The notes under the pieces were generated by a model. It was not told the origin of the DNA. It saw only the letters and a program-made list of their open reading frames with translations, and did not search any database. From assembly GCF_937875265.1 (NCBI RefSeq), contig NZ_CALLXM010000218.1, positions 1 to 18,028 on the forward strand: DNA of 18,028 bases, written 5' to 3'. Made by a program: the position numbers and the translations under genes. The stretch comes from an uncultured Acetobacter sp. GTDB taxonomy: Bacteria > Pseudomonadota > Alphaproteobacteria > Acetobacterales > Acetobacteraceae. This document shows, piece after piece, positions 6,279 through 14,376 of this stretch (position 1 is the first letter of the stretch; each line of letters starts with the position of its first letter).

Positions 6279-7409
6279 ATGGATCGTATTCCCCCCTGGG
6301 CCGGCCGCCCGGACAGACCAGCTTATCCTTCGCCCTACCCCCGTTCTTCTGAAGATGAGCTGTTTGCCGCGCTCGACCTGGGAACAAACAACTGCCGTTT
6401 GATGGTCGCGGCACAAACCGCTGGCGGCTTCCGCGTTATCGATAGCTACAGCCGTATGGTGCGGCTGGGTGAAGGCCTGCATCATACAGGCCGACTGGGC
6501 GAACCCGCCATGGAACGCACACTGGACGCTTTGCGCGCCTGTGCGGAACGGGTTGGCCGCAGGCCCGTGAAGGATATCCGTGCCGTTGCAACGGAAGCCT
6601 GTCGCCGGGCGGCAAACGGGTCGGACTTCCTCAACCGTGTCCGCACAGAAACCGGCTTTAATATCAACATCATCTCGGCACGGGAGGAAGCCTCTCTTGC
6701 CGTGGAAAGCTGCGCGAATCTGGTGCACAATCCACGCTTCGGGCCTGTGCGCAACCGGGCGCTGCTGTTTGATATTGGGGGCGGCTCGACGGAAATTGCG
6801 TGGGTGCGGGTCGATGGTCCACGCCAGACGCATGAACTGATTGGGTATCTGAGCCTGCCTGTCGGGGTGATCACCCTTTCAGAACAGTTTGGCACGACCA
6901 GTCAGGATGATCCGTCACGCTACAAGCAGATGGTGGACTACACGAAAGCCGCCTTGCAGGACTTTGAAAGCGTGCATCGCATTGGCCCGGAAATCCGCCG
7001 TAAGCAGACACGCTTTATCGGTACCAGTGGCACCGTGACGACGCTGGCCAGCCTTGTACTCAACCTGCCGCGCTATGTTCGTGCAGCAGTTGATGGCTCA
7101 CAGTTGCCCGCCACAAGTGCACGGCGGGCCGTTCGGACGTTGCAGGATATGGGGCATGCAGGCATAGAGCAGCATCCGTGCATCGGGCCGGATCGCGCCC
7201 CCTTCGTCTTACCGGGATGCGCCATTTTCGAGGCCATCCACGAGACCTGGCCGGTGGAAGATATTATTGTGGCAGACCGTGGACTGCGGGATGGCATGGT
7301 TCTGCGTATGATCCGCAAGACAGGGGCAGCGCCAAAAAAGTTCCACAGAACGCCCGTGCCTAATGGCTCCCACTCTTTTTTACCCCCTATTCAAGCAACA
7401 GGTTCATGA
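6279..7409 (+). CDS. ppx: Ppx/GppA family exopolyphosphatase / guanosine pentaphosphatase
   Basis: The 376-residue product is a member of the ASKHA-fold Ppx/GppA phosphatases, which release phosphate from polyphosphate ends or convert pppGpp to ppGpp. Visible motifs are FAALDLGTNNCRLMVA (29-44, first phosphate loop), AVATEACRRA (102-111), AREEA (134-138, with the likely catalytic Glu at 136 or 137), LLFDIGGGSTEI (162-173, second phosphate loop), FIGTSGTVTTLA (247-258) and VADRGLRDGM (331-340). It is a short, catalytic-core version without the C-terminal HD-like extension of E. coli Ppx. Start ATG 6279 follows AAGGA by 8 bases. The last four bases overlap the start of rlmE (ATGA), so the two are probably translationally coupled. 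Motifs alone do not decide between Ppx and GppA activity. Confidence 0.9.
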   Translation: MDRIPPWAGRPDRPAYPSPYPRSSEDELFAALDLGTNNCRLMVAAQTAGGFRVIDSYSRMVRLGEGLHHTGRLGEPAMERTLDALRACAERVGRRPVKDIRAVATEACRRAANGSDFLNRVRTETGFNINIISAREEASLAVESCANLVHNPRFGPVRNRALLFDIGGGSTEIAWVRVDGPRQTHELIGYLSLPVGVITLSEQFGTTSQDDPSRYKQMVDYTKAALQDFESVHRIGPEIRRKQTRFIGTSGTVTTLASLVLNLPRYVRAAVDGSQLPATSARRAVRTLQDMGHAGIEQHPCIGPDRAPFVLPGCAIFEAIHETWPVEDIIVADRGLRDGMVLRMIRKTGAAPKKFHRTPVPNGSHSFLPPIQATGS

Positions 7410-8206
7410 GCGACAAAAAACCCGGGCCTCCCCGGAAAGCTACTTCTCTACGCGTTCCGGGACGTGCGCGCACCAGCAGCACAACTCCCGGCACCACGCA
7501 TTCTCTGGATGATTCTGCTGCCCCGCGCACCATGCGCACCAAGTCCATCAGCCTCCGCACGGCGCGGGGGCGAACAACTGCACAGCAGCGCTGGCTGTCG
7601 CGCCAGTTGAATGACCCGTATGTGCAAGCTGCTCACAAGCAGGGCTGGCGTTCCCGTGCCGCGTTCAAGCTGATTGAGCTGGATGACCGCTTCCACCTTA
7701 TCCAGCCGGGCATGCGCGTGGTGGATCTGGGTGCAGCTCCGGGTGGCTGGACACAGGTTGCCGTCAAGCGTGGTGCGAATCGCGTTGTGGGGGTTGATCT
7801 GCTGCCGGTAGACCCGGTTGTCGGCGCTGAGATTGTCGAAGGGGACTTTACGGACCCGGACATGCCGGAAAAGCTGATCGGCCTGCTGGATGGCAAAGCG
7901 GATCTGGTGCTTTCGGACATGGCCCCGAACACCACAGGCCACGGTCCGACGGACCATGTGCGGATTATCGGCCTTGCAAGAGAGGCCATGTATTTTGCAT
8001 TTGAAATTCTGGCTGAAGGCGGAGGCTTTGTTGCCAAGGTGTTCCAGGGTGGCTCTGAAAAAGCCATGCTCGAAACCATGAAGCAGGCCTTCACACTGGT
8101 GCGCCATGCCAAGCCCCCGGCCAGCCGCAAAGATTCAAGCGAACTCTATGTGGTTGCAACAGGGTTCCGGCCTGATCGCCTCAACCTGCATCAGGATAAC
8201 GACTGA
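7406..8206 (+). CDS. rlmE: 23S rRNA (uridine-2552-2'-O)-methyltransferase RlmE (FtsJ/RrmJ)
   Basis: RlmE methylates the 2'-O of U2552 in the A-loop of 23S rRNA during late large-subunit assembly. In this 266-residue protein the SAM site VVDLGAAPGGW is at 105-115. The K-D-K-E tetrad of the family is complete: K88 (RAAFKLIELD), D171 (LVLSDMAPNTTG), K211 (FVAKVFQG) and E246 (SSELYVVATG). Before the usual start of the domain (QRWLSRQLNDPY, 61-72) there is an extension of about 60 residues, rich in Arg, Ser, Thr and Pro. It looks disordered and may contact rRNA. The start overlaps the ppx stop, and no other start fits better. The gene ends at a shared hairpin opposite mak. Confidence 0.95.
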   Translation: MSDKKPGPPRKATSLRVPGRARTSSTTPGTTHSLDDSAAPRTMRTKSISLRTARGRTTAQQRWLSRQLNDPYVQAAHKQGWRSRAAFKLIELDDRFHLIQPGMRVVDLGAAPGGWTQVAVKRGANRVVGVDLLPVDPVVGAEIVEGDFTDPDMPEKLIGLLDGKADLVLSDMAPNTTGHGPTDHVRIIGLAREAMYFAFEILAEGGGFVAKVFQGGSEKAMLETMKQAFTLVRHAKPPASRKDSSELYVVATGFRPDRLNLHQDND

Positions 8207-8219
8207 AGCAAAGCCGACT

Positions 8220-8253
8220 AAAAAAAGCAGGCAGGCCAGTGGTCAGCCTGCTA
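8220..8253. terminator. Bidirectional intrinsic terminator between rlmE and mak
   Basis: AGCAGGC (8226-8232) pairs with GCCTGCT (8246-8252). On the minus strand the stem is followed by TTTTTT, giving a good terminator immediately after the mak stop codon. On the plus strand ATTATTTT follows, a weaker signal for rlmE. Confidence 0.85.
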
Positions 8254-9150
8254 TTATTTTCCCCACAACCATGCAGCACCGCGCACACCGGAGCTGTCAC
8301 CATGCTTATTTTTCAGTAGTTCCGTGCGGCAGTCGGGCGTGACGACGTATTTTTTCATCACATCCGGCACGCGCGCATAGATTGTTTTCAGGTTGGAAAC
8401 CCCGCCTCCCAGTACGATGGCATCAGGGTCCACCATGTTGATGACCAGAGCGCAGGCACGGCCAAGCCGGTCCACATACATATCCAGCGCACGAATGGCA
8501 GCCGCATCACCTGCTGCTGCGGCTTCTTCAATGCCATCAGCACATCTCTGCCCCTCGCCTTTCCATGAGGCGGCCAGCGCAGGCCCGCACAGGAAACGCT
8601 CCAGACAACCGGAATTGCCACAGAAGCACTTCGGCATGGGAAATTCTTCCTCACGCACCCACGGAAGCGGAATATGCCCCCACTCCCCGGCAATATGATG
8701 CAGGCCTGTCACCAGTTCGCCATTGATCACAAAGCCGCCGCCCACGCCTGAGCCGAGAATCACTCCAAACACATTCTTGCGACCCGCCGCAGCGCCATCA
8801 ACCGCTTCAGACAGAGCAAAACAGTTGGCGTCGTTCTCCACCTTGACGGGGCAACCCAGCGTCTTTTCCAGATCCTGGCCGAACGTCTGGCCGTTCAGCC
8901 ATGTAGCATTTGCATTCTTGACCCGCATTGTGCGGGAATCAATCGCGCCGGGAATACCAACCCCAACCGTTGCATTCCGGTCCGTGCGCGCACGGCCTTC
9001 CTCTACAAGATCCCGCAGCGTTAAAAGCAGATCATTGTAGTTGCCGGGGTTCGCAACGCGGTGCCGCAGAAGGATTTCTCCTTTAAAATCAAGGGCTGTT
9101 ATTTCGATCTTGGTTCCACCAACATCGATTCCAAGGCGATAATCTGACAT
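8254..9150 (-). CDS. mak: ROK-family sugar kinase, probably fructokinase Mak
   Basis: The 298-residue protein resembles E. coli Mak (manno(fructo)kinase) along its length, including near-identical segments VKNANATWLNGQ (77-88) and KHGDSSGVRGAAWLW near the C-terminus. Mak phosphorylates fructose (and mannose) with ATP in the cytoplasm. Motifs are the phosphate-1 loop DVGGTK (9-14), catalytic Asp107 in VENDANC, GSGVGGG (133-139) and the ROK signature with zinc ligands at H159 (GEWGH) and CFCGNSGC (175-182). There is no DNA-binding domain, so this is a kinase rather than a NagC-like repressor. Fructose use fits an acetic acid bacterium. It is transcribed alone, divergent from the sulfur carrier gene and convergent with rlmE. 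The exact sugar is inferred. Confidence 0.88.
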   Translation of the reverse strand: MSDYRLGIDVGGTKIEITALDFKGEILLRHRVANPGNYNDLLLTLRDLVEEGRARTDRNATVGVGIPGAIDSRTMRVKNANATWLNGQTFGQDLEKTLGCPVKVENDANCFALSEAVDGAAAGRKNVFGVILGSGVGGGFVINGELVTGLHHIAGEWGHIPLPWVREEEFPMPKCFCGNSGCLERFLCGPALAASWKGEGQRCADGIEEAAAAGDAAAIRALDMYVDRLGRACALVINMVDPDAIVLGGGVSNLKTIYARVPDVMKKYVVTPDCRTELLKNKHGDSSGVRGAAWLWGK

Positions 9151-9263
9151 ACAGCGACCTTACGTCTTCTCTTCGGCAAGTGATTCACGTGCCGTGCGGC
9201 ATGGGATAAAACAGTGAACTATGCAATCACACATCTTCCTCTCTCTATACAAGGCTCTGTGTC

Positions 9264-9506
9264 ATGAATGAGGCTGTTCTTGATGCGCGGGGGCTCGGCT
9301 GCCCGCTTCCGGTTTTAAAGGCCAACCGTATTTTGCGGGGTATGCAGCCGGGTGAGAAGCTGCGCGTTCTGGCAACAGACAGAGCTTCGATTGTGGATTT
9401 TCAGGTTTTTTGCCGGGAAACAGGGCACGCTCTGGTGGCATTTGCTGATGAAAATGGCTCTCTGTCCTTCACCATCCGGCGCCGTGCGGATATACCCTCA
9501 CCGTGA
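9264..9506 (+). CDS. tusA: TusA-family sulfur carrier protein
   Basis: This 80-residue protein has the TusA/SirA fold signature. LDARGLGCPLPVLKA starts at residue 6, with the sulfur-carrying Cys13 in the CPxP motif (C13-P-L-P16), followed by a second half with LRVLATDRASIVDF. Family members accept persulfide sulfur from a cysteine desulfurase and pass it to tRNA thiouridine synthesis, molybdenum cofactor or other sulfur pathways. Which pathway applies here cannot be told, so the symbol denotes the family rather than proven 2-thiouridine function. AAGG lies 11 bases before ATG 9264, and TATACA (9246-9251) could be its -10 element. About 100 bases separate it from xseB. Confidence 0.85.
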   Translation: MNEAVLDARGLGCPLPVLKANRILRGMQPGEKLRVLATDRASIVDFQVFCRETGHALVAFADENGSLSFTIRRRADIPSP

Positions 9507-9608
9507 AGGCGATATGTTTTATTGATCATTCTACCCTGGCAAGACTTGGCAGACCCACGCTTATCGGAGTAATGCCTGCGCCTCATGACGGATAGGAAGA
9601 CCTGCGCC

Positions 9609-9839
9609 ATGTCGGATAACATCAAGTCTTTGTCGTTTGAGGACGCGCTCTCCGAGCTGGAGAAGATTGTGCGCGGCCTTGAAGGTGGTCAGCTGAAGCT
9701 GGAAGAGGCTATTGCATCCTACGAGCGCGGGGCAGCCTTACGCCAGCATTGTGAAACCAAGCTGAGCGAGGCCGAGGCCCGCGTTCAGGCGATCGTTCAA
9801 CGGTCTGACGGATCGTTGGACATGAAACCTATGGATTGA
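9609..9839 (+). CDS. xseB: Exodeoxyribonuclease VII small subunit XseB
   Basis: The 76-residue product is a typical XseB: LSFEDALSELEKIVRGLE (8-25) and LEEAIASYERGAAL (31-44), followed by a charged coiled-coil C-terminus. Several XseB chains coat the large subunit XseA (encoded elsewhere) to form exonuclease VII, which degrades single-stranded DNA. I chose ATG 9609 because it gives the family-length protein and has AGGAAG about 10 bases upstream. The in-frame ATG at 9585 would add eight residues without a ribosome site. The gene precedes ispA by 7 bases, the common bacterial xseB-ispA arrangement, so they are almost certainly co-transcribed. Confidence 0.95.
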   Translation: MSDNIKSLSFEDALSELEKIVRGLEGGQLKLEEAIASYERGAALRQHCETKLSEAEARVQAIVQRSDGSLDMKPMD

Positions 9840-9846
9840 GACGCCG

Positions 9847-10785
9847 ATGACTGACCCGACAACCATCGCCCCTTCCCAGACGCACTTTTCGGCAAACGGG
9901 CCACTGCTTAAGCAGGGCATGTCCACCCGCGCCAAGGTGATTGAAGCGACAATTGACCAGCTTCTGCCACCCACCCGCGGTGGAGATGCTCGTTTAATTG
10001 AGGCCATGCGCTATGCCACGCTAGGCGGCGGCAAGCGCCTGCGCGGCTATCTGGCTATGGAAACCGCCAGCCTCTTCGGTGTGCCGGACAGCCAGTCCGC
10101 CCGCGTTGCGGCTTCGGTTGAAATGCTGCACGCCTACTCGCTGGTGCATGATGACCTGCCTGCCATGGATGATGATGATCTCCGCAGGGGCCAGCCCTCC
10201 ACCCACCGCAAGTTTGATGAAGCCACGGCCATTCTGGCCGGTGACGCTCTTCAGACCAAAGCCTTTGAAATTCTGGCTGAAGCGGAAACGCACGAAAGTG
10301 CCACCGTCCGTATCGCTCTGATTACCGCCTTCGCGCAGGCCTCTGGTGCTGCCGGAATGGTGGGTGGTCAGATGATTGACATGGAAGGTGAAGGCCGCGC
10401 CCTGCCGCTGGAAGAAGTGCGCCACCTGCACGCCCTGAAGACCGGCTGCCTGATTCGCTACTCAGCAGAAGCCGGTGCCATCCTCGGGCAGGCCAAGCCG
10501 GACCTTCAGCAGCGTTTACGCTCTTACGGTGCCAATATCGGCGCAGCGTTCCAGATTGCGGATGACGTGCTGGACGCCACGGCCACAGCTGAAGAGCTGG
10601 GCAAGACGGCAGGCAAGGATGAAGCCTCCGGCAAGTCCACCTATGTTGCCCTTCTGGGCATTGACGGTGCACGGGCCGAAGCAGAACGGATGGCCGAAAG
10701 CGCCATTGAAGATCTTGCTCCGTTTGGAGAACAGGCCGATCGACTGAGAGATCTGGCTTATTACGTTATCGAACGCAGGAACTGA
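9847..10785 (+). CDS. ispA: Farnesyl diphosphate synthase (geranyltranstransferase) IspA
   Basis: IspA condenses IPP with DMAPP and then GPP to give farnesyl diphosphate, the precursor of quinones, undecaprenyl carriers and hopanoids. The 312-residue sequence shows LGGGKRLRG (59-67, IPP binding), the first Asp-rich motif HDDLPAMDDDD (101-111), GQPSTHRKF (115-123), and the second Asp-rich motif QIADDVLD (236-243). The spacing in the first motif (DDx4D) is the short-chain bacterial type. The N-terminus is some 15 residues longer than in E. coli IspA; Met25 is a possible alternative start. It sits between xseB (7-base gap) and dxs (5-base gap), so precursor supply and condensation are encoded together. 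Confidence 0.93.
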   Translation: MTDPTTIAPSQTHFSANGPLLKQGMSTRAKVIEATIDQLLPPTRGGDARLIEAMRYATLGGGKRLRGYLAMETASLFGVPDSQSARVAASVEMLHAYSLVHDDLPAMDDDDLRRGQPSTHRKFDEATAILAGDALQTKAFEILAEAETHESATVRIALITAFAQASGAAGMVGGQMIDMEGEGRALPLEEVRHLHALKTGCLIRYSAEAGAILGQAKPDLQQRLRSYGANIGAAFQIADDVLDATATAEELGKTAGKDEASGKSTYVALLGIDGARAEAERMAESAIEDLAPFGEQADRLRDLAYYVIERRN

Positions 10786-10790
10786 GAAGA

Positions 10791-12770
10791 ATGTCGGACC
10801 AGCCCCAGATCCCCACCCTAGGCCGTTTTCCTGCTCTGGACCGGGTGACCCATCCGTCTGACATGCGGAACCTGTCTGTTGAGCAGCTCAAGCAGCTTGC
10901 GGACGAACTCCGGGCCGAGACCATTGATGCCGTTTCCACCACCGGGGGCCATCTGGGCGCCTCTCTGGGTGTGGTGGAACTGACCGTCGCCCTGCATGCG
11001 GTGTTTGATACCCCCGCAGACAAGGTGATCTGGGATGTGGGCCATCAGGCCTACCCGCACAAAATCCTGACCGGACGCCGTGACCGCATCCGCACCCTGC
11101 GTCAGCCGGGTGGTCTGTCCGGCTTTACTCGCCGGTCCGAGAGTAAATACGACCCGTTCGGGGCGGCACACTCCTCCACCTCCATCTCGGCCGGTCTGGG
11201 CATGGCAGTTGCGCATGACCTGCACGCCAGAAAAGACCCGTCCTACCATGAGCGCAGCGTCATCGCCGTGATTGGTGATGGCTCCATTTCCGCCGGTATG
11301 GCGTATGAGGCCATGAACAACGCCGCTGTGGCGGGACCGGGTGCTGAACGTCTGATCGTCATCCTCAACGATAACGAGATGTCCATCGCCCCCCCGGTCG
11401 GCGCGATGTCCAACTACCTCTCCCGCCTGATGTCCTCGCGCAAGTTCATGGGTCTGCGCGAACTGGCCGGGAAAGTCGTCAAGAAGCTTCCCGCCCCCGT
11501 TGAACGCACCGCCCGCAAGGCGGACGAGTATGCCCGCGGCATGATTACCGGTGGCACGCTGTTTGAAGAGCTGGGGTTCTATTATGTCGGCCCCGTGGAC
11601 GGGCATGACCTGCCGCAGCTAGTCGCGATCCTGCGCAACCTGCGTGACACGGATAACGGCCCCATTCTGCTGCATGTGATGACCGAGAAAGGCCACGGCT
11701 ACCGCCCCGCTGAAAAAGCCGGGGACAAGTATCACGCCGTTGCCAAGTTCAATGTCGTCACGGGTGAACAGAAGAAAGGCCCTGCCGGGCCGCCCTCCTA
11801 CACCTCCGTGTTTGCCCGTGAACTGGTCCGTCGCGCGGCAACGGACGACAAGATTGCTGCCATCACCGCCGCCATGCCGTCCGGCACCGGGCTGGATGCG
11901 TTCGCCAAGAATTATCCCGAGCGCTTCTTTGACGTGGGTATTGCCGAGCAGCATGCCGTGACGTTTGCAGCAGGCATGGCTACCGAAGGGCTCCGCCCCT
12001 TCTGCGCCATTTACTCTTCCTTCCTTCAGCGCGCCTATGATCAGGTGATGCATGATGTGGTGCTGCAAAAGCTGCCCGTCCGCTTCGCTATTGATCGTGC
12101 AGGGCTGGTTGGCGCCGATGGTGCAACCCATGCGGGCTCGTTTGACATCGCTTATCTGGGCTGCCTGCCCGGCATGAGCATCATGGCCCCGTCTGACGAG
12201 GTCGAGCTGATGCACATGACCGCAACCGCGGCTGAGTTTGATGAAGGCCCGATTGCCCTGCGCTATCCGCGTGGCAGCGGGCTGGGGCTGGACCTGCCCG
12301 CAGAAGGTCAGGTTCTGGAAATCGGCAAGGGCCGGATTATCCGCGAAATGGGCGGTCAGTCCGGTGGCGAGAAAGGTGGCATTGCCATTCTCTCGCTTGG
12401 TCCGCGGTTGCAGGAAGCCCTCAAGGCGGCTGACATGCTGGCCGCACAAGGTCTGCCCCCCACCGTGGCCGATGCCCGCTTTGCCAAGCCGATTGACACC
12501 GCTCTGGTGGAAAATCTGGCCCGCAACCATGCGGTGCTGATCACGCTGGAAGAAGGCTCCATCGGCGGGTTTGGCGCACAGGTTGGCCAGCATCTGGCCA
12601 ATACCGGCCTCCTGGACAACGTCCGCTTCCGCCCCATGACCCTGCCCGATATCTTCATCGATCATAACACCCAGGATGCGCAGTACGAGCAGGCCGGACT
12701 CACCGCTCCCTTCATCGTTAAAACCGCTCTCAGCGCGCTGGGCGTGGCGCTGAGGGAGCAGACGGCCTGA
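10791..12770 (+). CDS. dxs: 1-deoxy-D-xylulose-5-phosphate synthase Dxs
   Basis: Dxs condenses pyruvate and glyceraldehyde 3-phosphate to DXP using thiamine diphosphate. This is the first step of the MEP isoprenoid pathway and also feeds thiamine and pyridoxal synthesis. The 659-residue protein is of normal or slightly long size. Visible features are TTGGHLGASLG (50-60), WDVGHQAYPHKILTGR (81-96), the ThDP/Mg motif GDGSISAGMAYEAMNN (162-177) with NDNEMSI (193-199), the pyrimidine-domain Glu386 in DVGIAEQHAVTF (381-392), and the C-terminal transketolase domain with ITLEEGSIGGFG. It starts 5 bases after ispA with GAGAAG as ribosome site and ends 4 bases before tlyA. The four genes from xseB to tlyA therefore form one operon. 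Confidence 0.97.
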   Translation: MSDQPQIPTLGRFPALDRVTHPSDMRNLSVEQLKQLADELRAETIDAVSTTGGHLGASLGVVELTVALHAVFDTPADKVIWDVGHQAYPHKILTGRRDRIRTLRQPGGLSGFTRRSESKYDPFGAAHSSTSISAGLGMAVAHDLHARKDPSYHERSVIAVIGDGSISAGMAYEAMNNAAVAGPGAERLIVILNDNEMSIAPPVGAMSNYLSRLMSSRKFMGLRELAGKVVKKLPAPVERTARKADEYARGMITGGTLFEELGFYYVGPVDGHDLPQLVAILRNLRDTDNGPILLHVMTEKGHGYRPAEKAGDKYHAVAKFNVVTGEQKKGPAGPPSYTSVFARELVRRAATDDKIAAITAAMPSGTGLDAFAKNYPERFFDVGIAEQHAVTFAAGMATEGLRPFCAIYSSFLQRAYDQVMHDVVLQKLPVRFAIDRAGLVGADGATHAGSFDIAYLGCLPGMSIMAPSDEVELMHMTATAAEFDEGPIALRYPRGSGLGLDLPAEGQVLEIGKGRIIREMGGQSGGEKGGIAILSLGPRLQEALKAADMLAAQGLPPTVADARFAKPIDTALVENLARNHAVLITLEEGSIGGFGAQVGQHLANTGLLDNVRFRPMTLPDIFIDHNTQDAQYEQAGLTAPFIVKTALSALGVALREQTA

Positions 12771-12774
12771 TCTG

Positions 12775-13512
12775 ATGGCTCGTCGTCGTGTTGACCAGAT
12801 GCTTGTTGACCGCGGTCTGGTTGAAAGCAGGACAAAAGCGCAGGCCCTGATTATGGCAGGGCTTATCTTCACAGGGGAAAAACGTGTTGCCAAAGCAGGC
12901 GATCAGCTTGCTGAGGACGCACCTCTGGATGTGCGCGGGCAGCAGCATCCGTGGGTTTCCCGCGGGGGCTGCAAACTCGCCCACGCCCTTACCTATTTTG
13001 ACCTCTCCCCGCAGGATCGCGTGTGTCTGGATGTCGGTGCCTCAACTGGCGGCTTTACCGATGTCCTGCTCACCAATGGTGCGCGCACTGTCTACGCGGT
13101 TGATGTCGGGCATGGGCAATTGGCGTGGAAATTACGGTCTGACCCGCGTGTGATCGTGATGGAAAAATGCAACGCCCGCCGTCTGGACAGCACACTGATC
13201 CCGCAGGCACCATCCGTTATTGTCTGCGATGCCAGCTTTATCGGCCTGCGGACCGTTCTTCCCGCAGCTTTATCTCTGGCCACAGAAGATGCCTGGGCCG
13301 TCGCTCTGATCAAACCGCAGTTTGAAGCTGGCCGTGATCAGATTGGTGCCAAGGGTGTGGTGCGGGACCCTCTGGTGCATGAGAGCGTGTGCCAGGTGAT
13401 CCATGACTGGTGGAGCGCCCTGCCCGGCTGGTCTGTGCTGGGGATTGATGCCAGCCCGATTACAGGACCGGAAGGTAACCGGGAATTCCTGATTGCCGCC
13501 AAACGGATTTAA
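12775..13512 (+). CDS. tlyA: TlyA-family rRNA (cytidine-2'-O)-methyltransferase
   Basis: The 245-residue protein has an N-terminal S4 RNA-binding domain (about 3-60; RRVDQMLVDRGLVESRTKAQ, then IMAGLIFTGEKRV) joined by VSRGGCKL to an FtsJ-like methyltransferase. The SAM loop is LDVGASTGGFTD (85-96). The K-D-K-E residues are K67, D152 (VCDASFIGL), K180 (LIKPQFEAG) and E237 (GNREFLIA). TlyA proteins methylate cytidines in 16S and/or 23S rRNA, and their loss gives capreomycin resistance where studied. They were formerly called hemolysin A. It follows dxs directly, an order seen widely in bacteria. AT-rich sequence and a nested inverted repeat follow its stop codon. Confidence 0.93.
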   Translation: MARRRVDQMLVDRGLVESRTKAQALIMAGLIFTGEKRVAKAGDQLAEDAPLDVRGQQHPWVSRGGCKLAHALTYFDLSPQDRVCLDVGASTGGFTDVLLTNGARTVYAVDVGHGQLAWKLRSDPRVIVMEKCNARRLDSTLIPQAPSVIVCDASFIGLRTVLPAALSLATEDAWAVALIKPQFEAGRDQIGAKGVVRDPLVHESVCQVIHDWWSALPGWSVLGIDASPITGPEGNREFLIAAKRI

Positions 13513-13549
13513 GAGACCGTTCTTGTAAAAGATTTTCCTTAAAAGATTT

Positions 13550-13618
13550 TTTATTACTGTTGGTTCTGCAAATACGTGGCAATTCGTTGCTTTTTCTGCC
13601 ACATTTTCCAGTAATAAA
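13550..13618. repeat. Nested inverted repeats between tlyA and the next gene
   Basis: An outer perfect 10-bp pair, TTTATTACTG (13550-13559) and CAGTAATAAA (13609-13618), encloses an inner perfect 6-bp pair, GTGGCA (13576-13581) and TGCCAC (13597-13602). The right outer arm contains TAATAA, which could be the -10 element of the next gene. It could be a tlyA terminator, an operator or a small element; no target-site duplication is seen. Confidence 0.55.
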
Positions 13619-13654
13619 GTCATATCACAACAAATCTAGGAAAGTCTGTCACTT

Positions 13655-14275
13655 ATGCGTAAAATCATCATGATGCTTGGTGTCACAACCGGCCTGTTTG
13701 GCATCACTGATGGTGCCAAGGCTGCTCCTCGCCCCTACACGGCTCCGGCTAGCACATCTGCATCGCAGGATAGTGTGACGGAAGCAGGCAGTTCCCTGCT
13801 GCGTGGTTATGAGCAGGACGGCCTTACGCTTCAGGATGACCTGAAAAATCAGACACTTGTGGTCTCAGTAGATCCGGCAACACTTCATGCTCGCGCGCTT
13901 CCTTCTGATGGAAACAACCGGTATCGCATCGCCATGCGCGACGTGCTTTCTGCCGCAGCATCCTACGCTTATCTGTATTTTGGCCTGCATCAGGACGCCG
14001 ACCACCTCTCTGTTGTTGCCAACATCCAATCTGACGGCATGCAGCAGGCCAGCATGACGGGAGGCACGGCAGAGGCCGAACAGCCCGCCATGACCTTTGA
14101 CATCCCGCGCCCCGCCTTCCCGATCTCCCCTGACACCACACCAGATGACTATTCGGCTCAGACCATCAGTACGATTCTGGGCGGGATTGACCCGGCCAAA
14201 ACCAACATTGCGGTGTGGCTGCGCAGTGGCTTGCAGAACAACCAGGCACAGTCTGGCGCGCCTCACACTCCCTAA
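13655..14275 (+). CDS. Exported protein of unknown function
   Basis: I do not recognise this 206-residue protein. Residues 1-23 form a clear signal peptide (MRKIIMMLGVTTGLFGI..., cleavage at AKA|AP), so it should be periplasmic. The mature protein has no cysteine and no obvious catalytic motif. A Ser/Thr/Ala-rich linker (about 26-46) precedes a region with predicted strand-helix character (LKNQTLVVSVDPATLHARAL at 63-82, then RIAMRDVLSAAASYAYLYFG at 91-110). A Pro/Asp-rich stretch (147-166) and a Gln/Asn-rich tail follow. Codon use resembles the neighbours. The ribosome site is AGGAAAG about 11 bases before ATG 13655. It appears to be transcribed alone, bounded by structured intergenic DNA on both sides. 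Confidence 0.75.
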   Translation: MRKIIMMLGVTTGLFGITDGAKAAPRPYTAPASTSASQDSVTEAGSSLLRGYEQDGLTLQDDLKNQTLVVSVDPATLHARALPSDGNNRYRIAMRDVLSAAASYAYLYFGLHQDADHLSVVANIQSDGMQQASMTGGTAEAEQPAMTFDIPRPAFPISPDTTPDDYSAQTISTILGGIDPAKTNIAVWLRSGLQNNQAQSGAPHTP

Positions 14276-14298
14276 GACAGCGGATCCGGCCTGCGTAA

Positions 14299-14365
14299 CG
14301 GTCTTTCTGAATCGTTCTAAAACAGAGACTTGAGCTGGCTGCTGCCTGAACCCGCAGAAAGACCG
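14299..14365. repeat. Perfect 11-bp inverted repeat upstream of rlmN
   Basis: CGGTCTTTCTG (14299-14309) and CAGAAAGACCG (14355-14365) are exact reverse complements separated by 45 bases. They lie after the exported-protein gene and just before a strong terminator. Together these could form a small structured RNA or a two-part terminator. Confidence 0.55.
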
Positions 14366-14376
14366 GATAATTTGTA

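Noticed and set aside
9190..9201. Palindrome TGCCG-TG-CGGCA in the mak/tusA divergent gap
   Set aside because: It is short and GC-rich, and likely to occur by chance; no promoter element is clearly associated with it.
10818..11606. Open frame of 262 codons on the minus strand
   Set aside because: It is antisense to the well-supported dxs gene and has no motif.
11619..12893. Open frame of 424 codons on the minus strand
   Set aside because: It is the mirror of dxs and the start of tlyA, an effect of GC-rich codon use; no motif is seen.
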